This document shows, in pieces, positions 43,001-55,903 of a DNA stretch of 64,000 bases. The translations under genes and the position numbers were made by a program. The notes under the pieces are model-generated. The model did no database searches. It saw nothing but the letters and a program-made list of their open reading frames with translations, and had not been told where the DNA came from. Positions within the stretch are counted from its first letter, which is position 1. Each line of letters starts with the position of its first letter. The DNA is from Hippophae tibetana (Eukaryota; Streptophyta; Magnoliopsida; Rosales; Elaeagnaceae): positions 58,328,843-58,392,842 of the forward strand of contig CM072810.1 of assembly GCA_037013495.1 (NCBI GenBank), given 5' to 3'.

Positions 43001-46000
43001 TGGACTTGTTGATGTTGTTTTCGTCTGTGTATTTCGTTTCGTATTTATTTTTGAAACCGTAGTCTCTTCTTCTTGATCTTTATTTCTATGTACAATCAAT
43101 CTTTGTTCTTCATAAATTAAAGAGTAGGAAAAAGAAGATGGGTTATACTCTTCAAAGTATTAAAAAAAGCAAATTGGAGAAAAAAGAGTTCCAACTTTAA
43201 ATGGCCATAACTTTTGACTCGTATATCGAAATTTCTATTATAATATATCAAGTTAGAGCTTGTAACGATTCCTATAATCTCAGCTATGTGGCAGACGAAC
43301 CTCATTTTTTGAACAAAAATTCTCCTTTTACATCACCTACCGAGGTCTTAATGTTTTTGTTCCATATAGACCCTTTTGTTTTGCTTTGGAATTTTTTCAA
43401 TGCAACTATTACGAATATTGAGGTGCCGACGAAAAGTGTGTTTAAAAATATTCTAAATATTTTCAATATCTAATAATTATTCTCATGACAATACAAATAT
43501 ACTCATTACGCTTCACAATTTATTTTTTGGAACATAAATTGGAAAGATTAATTTTCGAAGCCATTTATGTATAGCGATTTTCTTTTTTAGTGAATTGTTA
43601 AATTTAATGTATTATTTTTATGCTTTTTGTCATCACGGATGGATTATGCACATTACACAAGTAAATAGCCATATTAAGGTTGCATTACGTTTAGGGTTTT
43701 GTTCTGTATAATAGAAAACAGTAGCCTTATGATGGAGGAAGATTTGATAACTTTAGTGAAATTACTTTTTGGAAATATTGTTGCTTTTGTTCCGATGGTT
43801 CTTGATTGAATGCTCCAATTCGACATATCAAAAGGAGTGATCAACTTTTTTGGCATCACAAGGTTAGGGTATTATGGACTTGTTAATGTTGTTTTCGTCT
43901 GTGTATTTCGTTTCATATTTATTTTTGAAACCATAGTCTCTCTTCTTGATATTTGTTTCTATGTTCAATCAATCTTTGTTCTTCATATATAAAAGAGTAG
44001 AATAAAGAAGATGGGTTATACTCTTCACAATATTAAAAAATGAAAATTTGAGAAATAAGAGTTCCAACTTTAAACGGCCATAACTTTTGACTCGTATATC
44101 GAAATTACTATTATAATATATCAAGTTAGAGCTTGTAACGATTCCTATAATCTCAGCTATGTGGCAGAAGAACCTCATTTTTTGAACAAAAATTCTCCTT
44201 TTACATCACCTACCGAGGTCTTAATGTTTTTGTTCCATGTAGACCCTTTTGTTTTGCTTTGGAATTTTTTCAATGCAACTATTACGAATATTGAGGTGCC
44301 GACAAAAGTGTGTTTAAAAATATTCTAAATATTTTCAATATCTAATCATTATTCTCATGACAATACAAATATACTCATTACGCTTCACAATTTATTTTTT
44401 GGAACATAAATTTGAAAGATTAATTTTCGAAGCCATTTATGTAAAGTGATTTTCATTTTTAGTGAATTGTTAAATTTAATGTATTATTTTTATGCTTTTT
44501 TATTCATCACGGATGGATTATGCACATTACACAACTAAATAGCCATATTAAGGTTGCATTAGGTTTAGGGTTTTGTTCTGTATAATAGAAAACAGTAGCC
44601 TTATGATGGAGGAAGATTTGATAACTTTAGTGAAAATACTTTTTGGAAATATTGTTGCTTTTGTTCCTGTGGTTCTTGATTGAATGCTCCAATTCGACAT
44701 ATCAAAAGGAGTGATCAAATTTTTTCGCATCACAAGGTTAGGGTATTATGGACTTGTTGATGTTGTTTTCGTCTGTGTATTTCGTTTCGTATTTATTTTT
44801 GAAACCGTAGTCTCTTCTTCTTGATCTTTATTTCTATGTACAATCAATCTTTGTTCTTCATAAATTAAAGAGTAGGAAAAAGAAGATGGGTTATACTCTT
44901 CAAAGTATTAAAAAAAGCAAATTGGAGAAAAAAGAGTTCCAACTTTAAATGGCCATAACTTTTGACTCGTATATCGAAATTTCTATTATAATATATCAAG
45001 TTAGAGCTTGTAACGATTCCTATAATCTCAGCTATGTGGCAGAAGAACCTCATTTTTTGAACAAAAATTCTCCTTTTACATCACCTACCGAGGTCTTAAT
45101 GTTTTTGTTCCATATAGACCCTTTTGTTTTGCTTTGGAATTTTTTCAATGCAACTATTATGAATATTGAGGTGCCGACGAAAAGTGTGTTTAAAAATATT
45201 CTAAATATTTTCAATATCTAATGATTATTCTCATGACAATACAAATATACTCATTACGCTTCACAATTTATTTTTTGGAACATAAATTGGAAAGATTAAT
45301 TTTCGAAGCCATTTATGTATAGCGATTTTCTTTTTTAGTGAATTGTTAAATTTAATGTATTATTTTTATGCTTTTTGTCATCACGGATGGATTATGCACA
45401 TTACACAAGTAAATAGCCATATTAAGGTTGCATTACGTTTAGGGTTTTGTTCTGTATAATAGAAAATAGTAGCCTTATGATGGAGGAAGAATTGATAACT
45501 TTAGTGAAATTATTTTTTGGAAATATTGTTGCCTTTTTTTCCTGTGGTTCTTGATTGAATGCTCCAATTCGACATATCAAAAGGAGTGATCAACTTTTTT
45601 GGCATCACAAGGTTAGGGTATTATGGACTTGTTGATGTTGTTTTCGTCTGTGTATTTCGTTTCGTATTTATTTTTGAAACCATAGTCTCTTCTTCTTGAT
45701 CTTTATTTCTATGTTCGATCAATCTTTGTTCTTCATAAATAAAAGAGTAGCAAAAAGAAGTTGGGTTATAATCTTCACAATATTAAAAAAAAGAAAATTT
45801 GAGAAATAAGAGTTCCAACTTTAAACGGCCATAACTTTTTACTCGTATATCGAAATTACTATTATAATATATCAAGTTAGAGCTTGTAACGATTCCTATA
45901 ATCTCAGCTATGTGGTAGAAGAACCTCATTTTTTGAACAAAAATTCTCCTTTTACATCACCTACTGAGGTCTTCATGTTTTTGGTCCATATAGACCCTTT

Positions 46001-46297
46001 TGTTTTGCTTTGGAATTTTTTCAATGCAACTATTACGAATATTGAGGTGCCGACGAAAAGTGTGTTTAAAAATATTCTAAATATTTTCAATATCTAATGA
46101 TTATTCTCATGACAATACAAATATACTCATTACGCTTCACAATTTATTTTTTGGAACATAAATTTGAAAGATTAATTTTTGAAGCCATTTATGTATAGCC
46201 ATTTTCTTTTTTAGTGAATTGTTAAATTTAATGTATTATTTTTATGCTTTTTTTCATCACGGATGGATTATGCACATTACACAACTAAATAGCCATA
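34057..46297. repeat. Dimeric higher-order repeat, ~1749 bp, more than six copies, with nested 3498-bp period
   Basis: Two unit types alternate. One type starts at 34057, 35804, 37553, 39302, 41051, 42800 and 44548; the other at 34931, 36678, 38427, 40176, 41925, 43674 and 45422. The spacing of like units is 1747-1750 bp. The first type has the longer slip tract tcttcttcttgatc, the variant tttaaatggccataac and caaagtatt. The second has the shorter tract tctctcttcttgatat and, in most copies, cttcatatataaaag. A further period of two dimers is visible: cggcaataac occurs only at 37080 and 40579, and cgacacatc only in units 37553 and 41051, each pair 3498 bp apart. Confidence 0.93.
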
Positions 46298-48042
46298 TTA
46301 AGGTTGCATTACGTTTAGGGTTTTGTTCTGTATAATAGAAAACAGTAGCCTTATGATGGAGGAAGAATTGATAACTTTAGTGAAATTACTTTTTGGAAAT
46401 ATTGTTGCTTTTTTTCCTGTGGTTCTTGATTGAATGCTCCAATTCGACATATCAAAAGGAGTGATCAACTTTTTTGGCATCACAAGGTTAGGGTATTATG
46501 GACTTGTTGATGTTGTTTTCGTCTGTGTATTTCGTTTCGTATTTATTTTTGAAACCATAGTGTCTTCTTCTTGATCTTTATTTCTATGTTCGATCAATCT
46601 TTGTTCTTCATAAATAAAAGAGTAGCAAAAAGAAGTTGGGTTATAATCTTCACAATATTAAAAAAAAGAAAATTTGAGAAATAAGAGTTCCAAATTTAAA
46701 CGGCCATAACTTTTGACTCGTATATCGAAATTACTATTATAATATATCAAGTTAGAGCTTGTAACGATTCCTATAATCTCAGCTATGTGGCAGAAGAACC
46801 TCATTTTTTGAACAAAAATTCTCCTTTTACATCACCTACTGAGGTCTTCATGTTTTTGGTCCATATAGACCCTTTTGTTTTGCTTTGGAATTTTTTTAAT
46901 GCAACTATTACGAATATTGAGGTGCCGAGGAAAAGTGTGTTTAAAAATATTATAAATATTTTCAATATCTAATAATTATTCTCATGACAATACAAATATA
47001 CTCATTACGCTTCACAATTTATTTTTTGGAACATAAATTGGAAAGATTAATTTTCGAAGCCATTTATGTATAGCGATTTTTTTTTAGTGAATTGTTAAAT
47101 TTAATGTATTATTTTTATGCTTTTTTTCATCAAGGATGGATTATGCACATTACACAACTAAATAGCCATATTAAGGTTGCATTACGTTTATGGTTTTGTT
47201 CTGTATAATAGAAAACAGTAGCCTTATGATGGAGGAAGAATTGATAACTTTAGTGAAATTACTTTTTGGAAATATTGTTGCTTTTTTTCCTGTGGTTCTT
47301 GATTGAATGCTCCAATTCGACATATCAAAAGGAGTGATCAACTTTTTTGGCATCACAAGGTTAGGGTATTATGGACTTGTTGATGTTGTTTTCGTCTGTG
47401 TATTTCGTTTCGTATTTATTTTTGAAACCATAGTCTCTTCTTCTTGATCTTTATTTCTATGTTCGATCAATCTTTGTTCTTCATAAATAAAAGAGTAGAA
47501 TAAAGAAGATGGGTTATACTCTTCACAATATAAAAAAAAAATTTGAGAAATAAGAGTTCCAACTTTAAACGGCCATAACTTTTGACTCGTATATCGAAAT
47601 TACTATTATAATATATCAAGTTAGAGCTTGTAACGATTCCTATAATCTCAGCTATGTGGCAGAAGAACCTCATTTTTTGAACAAAAATTCTACTTTTACA
47701 TCACCTACTGAGGTGTTCATGTTTTTGGTCCATATAGACCCTTTTGTTTTGCTTTGGAATTTTTTCAATGCAACTATTGCGAATATTGAGGTGCCGACGA
47801 AAAGTGTGTTTATAAATATTCTAAATATTTTCAATATCTAATGATTATTCTCATGACAATACAAATATACTCATTACGCTTCACAATTTATTTTTTGGAA
47901 CATAAATTGGAAAGATTAATTTTCGAAGCCATTTATGTATACCGATTTTGTTTTTTTAGTGAATTGTTAAATTTAATGTATTATTTTTATGCTTTTTTTC
48001 ATCACGGATGGATTATGCACATTACACAACGAAATAGCCATA

Positions 48043-51000
48043 TTAAGGTTGCATTACGTTTAGGGTTTTGTTCTGTATAATAGAAAACAGTAGCCTTATG
48101 ATGGAGGAAGAATTGATAACTTTAGTGAAATTACTTTTTGGAAATATTGTTGCTTTTTTTCCTGTGGTTCTTGATTGAATGCTCCAATTCGACATATCAA
48201 AAGGAGTGATCAACTTTTTTGGCATCACAAGGTTAGGGTATTACGGACTTGTTGATGTTGTTTTCGTCTGTGTATTTCGTTTCGTATTTATTTTTGAAAC
48301 CATAGTCTCTTCTTCTCGATCTTTATTTCTATGTTCGATCAATCTTTGTTCTTCATAAATAAAAGAGTAGCAAAAAGAAGTTGGGTTATAATCTTCACAA
48401 TATTAAAAAAAAGAAAATTTGAGAAATAAGAGTTCCAACTTTAAACGGCCATAACTTTTGACTCGTATATCGAAATTACTATTTTAATATATCAAGTTAG
48501 AGCTTGTAACGATTCCTATAATCTCAGCTATGTGGCAGAAGAACCTCATTTTTTGAACAAAAATTCTCCTTTTACATCACCTACTGAGGTCTTCATGTTT
48601 TTGGTCCATATAGACCCTTTTGTTTTGCTTTGGAATTTTTTCAATGCAACTATTACGAATATTGAGGTGCCGACGAAAAGTGTGTTTAAAAATATTCTAA
48701 ATATTTTCAATATCTAATGATTATTCTCATGACAATACAAATATACTCATTACGCTTCACAATTTATTTTATGGAACATAAATTTGAAAGATTAATTTTC
48801 GAAGTCATTTATGTATAGCCATTTTCTTTTTTAGTGAATTGTTAAATTTAATGTATTATTTTTATGCTTTTTTTCATCACGGATGGATTATGCACATTAC
48901 ACAACTAAATAGCCATATTAAGGTTGCATTAGGTTTAGGGTTTTGTTCTGTATAATAGAAAACAGTAGCCTTATGAAGGAGGAAGATTTGAGAACTTTAG
49001 TGAAATTACTTTTTGGAAATATTGTTGCTTTTGTTCCTGTGGTTCTTGATTGAATGATCCAATTCGACATATCAAAGGGAGTGATCAACTTTTTTGGCAT
49101 CACAAGGTTGGGTATTATGGACTTTTTGATGTTGTTTTCGTCTGTGTATTTCGTTTCGTATTTATTTTTGAAACCATAGTCTCTTCTTCTTGATCTTTAT
49201 TTCTATGTTCAATCAATCTTTGTTCTGCGTAAATAAAAGAGTAGGAAAAAGAAAATGGGTTATACTCTTCACAATATTAAAAAAAAGAAAATTTGAGAAA
49301 TAAGAGTTCCAACTTTAAACGGCTATAACTTTTGACTCGTATATCGAAATTACTATTATAATATATCAAGTTAGAGCTTGTAACGATTCCTATAATCTCA
49401 GCTATGTGGCAGAAGAAACTCATTTTTTGAACAAAAATTCTACTTTTACATCACCTACTGAGGTCTTCATGTTTTTGGTCCATATAGACCCTTTTGTTTT
49501 GCTTTGGAATTTTTTCAATGCAACTATTACGAATATTGAGGTGCCGACGAAAATTGTGTTTAAAAATATTCTAAATATTTTCAATATCTAATGATTATTC
49601 TCATGACAATACAAATATACTCATTACGCTTCACAATTTATTTTTTGGAACATAAATTGGAAAGATTAATTTTCCAAGCCATTTATGTATAGCGATTTTT
49701 TTTAGTGAATTGTTAAATTTAATGTATTATTTTTATGCTTTTTTTCATCACGGATGGATTATGCACATTACACAACTAAATAGCCATATTAAGGTTGCAT
49801 TACGTTTAGGGTTTTGTTCTGTATAATAGAAAACAGTAGCCTTATGATGGAGGAAGAATTGATAACTTTAGTGAAATTACTTTTTAGAAATAGTGTTGCT
49901 TTTTTTCCTGTGGTTCTTGATTGAATGCTCCAATTCGACATATCAAAAGGAGTGATCAACTTTTTTGGCATCACAAGGTTAGGGTATTATGGACTTGTTG
50001 ATGTTGTTTTCGTCTGTGTATTTCGTTTCGTATTTATTTTTGAAACCATAGTCTCTTCTTCTTGATCTTTATTTCTATGTTCGATCAATCTTTGTTCTTC
50101 ATAAATAAAAGAGTAGCAAAAAGAAGTTGGGTTATAATCTTCACAATATTAAAAAAAAGAAAATTTGAGAAATAAGAGTTCCAACTTTAAACGGCCATAA
50201 CTTTTGACTCGTATATCGAAATTACTATTTTAATATATCAAGTTAGAGCTTGTAACGATTCCTATAATCTCAGCTATCTGGCAGAAGAACCTCATTTTTT
50301 GAACAAAAATTCTCCTTTTACATCACCTACTGAGGTCTTCATGTTTTTGGTCCATATAGACCCTTTTGTTTTGCTTTGGAATTTTTTCAATGCAACTATT
50401 ACGAATATTGAGGTGCCGACGAAAAGTGTGTTTAAAAATATTCTAAATATTTTCAATATCTAATGATTATTCTCATGACAATACAAATATACTCATTACG
50501 CTTCACAATTTATTTTTTGGAACATAAATTTGAAAGATTAATTTTCGAAGCCATTTATGTATAGCCATTTTCTTTTTTAGTGAATTGTTAAATTTAATGT
50601 ATTATTTTTATGCTTTTTTTCATCACGGATGGATTATGCACATTACACAACTAAATAGCCATATTAAGGTTGCATTAGGTTTAGGGTTTTGTTCTGTATA
50701 ATAGAAAACAGTAGCCTTATGAAGGAGGAAGATTTGAGAACTTTAGTGAAATTACTTTTTGGAAATATTGTTGCTTTTGTTCCTGTGGTTCTTGATTGAA
50801 TGATCCAATTCGACATATCAAAGGGAGTGATCAACTTTTTTGGCATCACAAGGTTGGGTATTATGGACTTGTTGATGTTGTTTTCGTCTGTGTATTTCGT
50901 TTCGTATTTATTTTTGAAACCATAGTCTCTTCTTCTTGATCTTTATTTCTATGTTCAATCAATCTTTGTTCTGCATAAATAAAAGAGTAGGAAAAAGAAA

Positions 51001-53284
51001 ATGGGTTATACTCTTCACAATATTAAAAAAAAGAAAATTTGAGAAATAAGAGTTCCAACTTTAAACGGCCATAACTTTTGACTCGTATATCGAAATTACT
51101 ATTTTAATATATCAAGTTAGAGCTTGTAACGATTCCTATAATCTCAGCTATGTGGCAGAAGAACCTCATTTTTTGAACAAAAATTCTCCTTTTACATCAC
51201 CTACCGAGGTCTTAATGTTTTTGTTCCATATAGACCCTTTTGTTTTGCTTTGGAATTTTTTCAATGCAACTATTACGGATATTGAGGTGCCGACGAAAAG
51301 TGTGTTTAAAAATATTCTAAATATTTTCAATATCTTATGATTATTCTCATGACAATACAAATATACTCATTACGCTTCACAATTTATTTTTTGGAACATA
51401 AATTGGAAAGATTAATTTTCGAAGCCATTTATGTATAGCGATTTTCTTTTTTAGTGAATTGTTAAATTTAATGTATTATTTTTATGCTTTTTTTCATCAT
51501 GGATGGATTATGCACATTACACAACTAAATAGCGATATTAAGGTTGCATTACGTTTAGGGTTTTGTTCTGTATAATAGAAAACAGTAGCCTTATGATGGA
51601 GGAAGAATTGATAACTTTAGTGAAATTACTTTTTGGAAATATTGTTGCTTTTTTTCCTGTGGTTCTTGATTGAATGCTCCAATTCGATATATCAAAAGGA
51701 GTGATCAACTTTTTTGGCATCACAAGGTTAGGGTATTATGGACTTGTTGATGTTGTTTTCGTCTGTGTATTTCGTTTTGTATTTATTTTTGAAACCATAG
51801 TCTCTTCTTCTTGATCTTTATTTCTATGTTCGATCAATCTTTGTTCTTCATAAATAAAAGAGTAGCAAAAAGAAGTTGGGTTATAATCTTCACAATATTA
51901 AAAAAAAGAAAATTTGAGAAATAAGAGTTCCAACTTTAAACGGCCATAACTTTTGACTCGTATATCGAAATTACTATTTTAATATATCAAGTTAGAGCTT
52001 GTAACGATTCCTATAATCTCAGCTATGTGGCAGAAGAACCTCATTTTTTGAACAAAAATTCTCCTTTTACATCACCTACCGAGGTCTTAATGTTTTTGTT
52101 CCATATAGACCCTTTTGTTTTGCTTTGGAATTTTTTCAATGCAACTATTACGGATATTGAGGTGCCGACGAAAAGTGTGTTTAAAAATATTCTAAATATT
52201 TTCAATATCTTATGATTATTCTCATGACAATACAAATATACTCATTACGCTTCACAATTTATTTTTTGGAACATAAATTTGAAAGATTAATTTTCGAAAT
52301 CATTTATGTATAGCCATTTTCTTTTTTAGTGAATTGTTAAATTTAATGTATTATTTTTATGCTTTTTTTCATCACGGATGGATTATGCACATTACACAAC
52401 TAAATAGCCATATTAAGGTTGCATTAGGTTTAGGGTTTTGTTCTGTATAATAGAAAACAGTAGCCTTATGAAGGAGGAAGATTTGATAACTTTAGTGAAA
52501 TTACTTTTTGGAAATATTGTTGCTTTTGTTCCTGTGGTTCTTGATTGAATGATCCAATTCGACATATCAAAGGGAGTGATCAACTTTTTTGGCATCACAA
52601 AGTTGGGTATTATGGACTTGTTGATGTTGTTTTCGTCTGTGTATTTCGTTTCGTATTTATTTTTGAAACCATAGTCTCTTCTTCTTGATCCTTATTTCTA
52701 TGTTCAATCAATCTTTGTTCTGCATAAATAAAAGAGTAGGAAAAAGAACATGGGTTATACTCTTCACAATATTAAAAAAAAGAAAATTTGAGAAATAAGA
52801 GTTCCAACTTTAAACGGCCATAACTTTTGACTCGTATATCGAAATTACTATTTTAATATATCAAGTTAGAGCTTGTAACGATTCCTATAATCTCAGCTAT
52901 GTGGCAGAAGAACCTCAATTTTTGAACAAAAATTCTCCTTTTACATCACCTACCGAGTTCTTAATGTTTTTGTTCCATATAGACCCTTTTGTTTTGCTTT
53001 GGAATTTTTTCAATGCAACTATTACGGATATTGAGGTGCCGACGAAAAGTGTGTTTAAAAATATTCTAAATATTTTCAATATCTTATGATTATTCTCATG
53101 ACAATACAAATATACTCATTACGCTTCACAATTTATTTTTTGGAACATAAATTGGAAAGATTAATTTTCGAAGCCATTTATGTATAGCGATTTTTTTTTA
53201 GTGAATTGTTAAATTTAATGTATTATTTTTATGCTTTTTTTCATCACGGATGGATTATGCACATTACACAACTAAATAGCCATA
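48043..53284. repeat. Dimeric higher-order repeat, ~1748 bp, 3 copies
   Basis: Units at 48918, 50664 and 52413 share cttatgaaggaggaag, gaatgatccaattc, atcaaagggagtg and a one-base deletion giving gttgggtatt. Alternating units at 48043, 49789 and 51538 share ggaagaattgataac, cttttttcctg and the agcaaaaagaagttggg variant. Copies differ at scattered single bases, more than in the 34-45 kb block. Confidence 0.88.
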
Positions 53285-55903
53285 TTAAGATTGCATTACG
53301 TTTATGGTTTTGTTCTGTATAATAGAAAACAGTAGCCTTATGATGGAGGAAGAATTGATAACTTTAGTGAAATTACTTTTTGGAAATATTGTTGCTTTTT
53401 TTCCTGTGGTTCTTGATTGAATGCTCCAATTCGACATATCAAAAGGAGAGATCAACTTTTTTGGCATCACAAGGTTAGGGTACTATGGACTTGTTGATGT
53501 TGTTTTCGTCTATGTATTTCGTTTCGTATTTATTTTTGAAACCATAGTCTCTTCTTCTTGATCTTTATTTCTATGTTCGATCAATCTTTGTTCTTCATAA
53601 ATAAAAGAGTAGCAAAAAGAAGTTGGGTTATAATCTTCACAATATTAAAAAAAAGAAAATTTGAGAAATAAGAGTTCCAACTTTAAACGGCCATAACTTT
53701 TGACTCGTATATTGAAATTACTATTATAATATATCAAGTTAGAGCTTGTAACGATTCCTATAATCTCAGTTATGTGGCAGAAGAACCTCATCTTTTGAAC
53801 AAAAATTCTCCTTTTACATCACCTACCGAGGTCTTAATGTTTTTGTTCCATATAGACCCTTTTGTTTTGCTTTGGAATTTTTTCAATGCAACTATTACGA
53901 ATATTGAGGTGCCGACGAAAAGTGTGTTTAAAAATATTCTAAATATTTTCAATATCTAATAATTATTCTCATGACAATACAAATATACTCATTACACTTC
54001 ACAATTTATTTTTTGGAACATAAATTGGAAAGATTAATTTTCGAAGCCATTTATGTATAGCGATTTTTTTTTAGTGAATTGTTAAATTTAATGTATTATT
54101 TTTATGATTTTTTTCATCACGGATGGATTATGCACATTACACAACTAAATAGCCATATTAAGGTTGCATTACGTTTATGGTTTTGTTCTGTATAATAGAA
54201 AACAGTAGCCTTATGATGGAGGAAGAATGGTAACTTTAGTGAAATTACTTTTTGGAAATATTGTTGCTTTTTTTCCTGTGGTTCTTGATTGAATCCTCCA
54301 ATTCGACATATCAAAAGGAGTGATCAACTTTTTTGGCATCACAAGGTTAGGGTATTATGGACTTGTTGATGTTGTTTTCGTCTGTGTATTTCGTTTCGTA
54401 TTTATTTTTGAAACCATAGTCTCTTCTTCTTGATCTTTATTTCTATGTTCGATCAATCTTTGTTCTTCATAAATAAAAGAGTAGCAAAAAGAAGTTGGGT
54501 TATAATCTTCACAATATTAAAAAAAAGAAAATTTGAGAAATAAGTGTTCCAACTCTAAACGGCCATAACTTTTGACTCGTATATTGAAATTACTATTATA
54601 ATATATCAAGTTAGAGCTTGTAACGATTCCTATAATCTCAGTTATGTGGCAGAAGAACCTCATTTTTTGAACAAAAATTCTCCTTTTACATCACCTACCG
54701 AGGTCTTCATGTTTTTGGTCCATATAGACCCTTTTGTTTTGCTTTGGAATTTTTTCAATGCAACTATTACGAATATTGAGGTGCCGACGAAAAGTGTGTT
54801 TAAAAATATTCTAAATATTTTCAATATCTAATGGTTATTCTCATGACAATACAAATATACTCATTACGCTTCACAATTTATTTTTTGGAACGTAAATTGG
54901 AAAGATTAATTTTCGAAGCCATTTATGTATAGCGATTTTCTTTTTTAGTGAATTGTTAAATTTAATGTATTATTTTTATGACTTTTTTCTTCACGGATGG
55001 ATTATGCACATTACACAACTAAATAGCCATATCAAGGTTGCATTAGGTTTAGGGTTTTGTTCCGTATAATAGAAAACAGTAGCCTTATGATGTAGGAAGA
55101 ATTGATAACATTAGTGAAATTTGTTTTTAGAAATATTGTTGCTTTTGTTTCTGGGGTTCTTGATTGAATGCTCCAATTCGACATATCAAAAGGAGTGATG
55201 AACTTTTTTGGCATCACAATGTTGGGGTATTATGGACTTGTTGATGTTGTTTTCGTCTATGTATTTCGTTTCGTATTTATTTTTGAAACCATAGTCTCTT
55301 CTTCTTGATCTTTATTTCTATGTTCAATCAATCTTTGTTCTTCATAAATAAAAGAGTAGAATAAAGAAGATGGGTTATACTCTTAACAATATTAAAAAAA
55401 GAAAATTTGAGAAATAAGAGTTCCAACTTTAAAGGCCATAACTTTTGACTCGTATATCGAAATTACTATTTTAATATATCAAGTTTGAGCATGTAATGAT
55501 TCCTATAATCTCAGCTATGTGGGAGAAGAACCTCATTTTTTGAACAAAAATTCTCCTTTTACATCACCTACCGAGGTCTTAATGTTTTTGTTCCATATAG
55601 ACCCTTTTGTTTTGCTTTGGATGTTTTTTCAATGCAACTATTACGAATATTGAGGTGCCGACGAAAAGTGTGTTTAAAACTATTCTAAATATTTTCAATA
55701 TCTAATAATTTTTCTCATGACAATACAAATATACTCATTACGCTTCACAATTTATTTTTTGGAACATAAATTTGAAAGATTAATTTTCGATCCATTTATG
55801 TATAGCGATTTTAGTTTTTAGTGAATTGTTAAATTTAATGTATTATTTTTATGCTTTTTTCTTCACGGATGGATTATGCACATTACACAACTAAATAGCC
55901 ATA

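Noticed and set aside
47841-48080. A 79-codon plus-strand frame in one satellite unit
   Set aside because: It arises from an accidental loss of stops in a single unit and is not shared with sister units.
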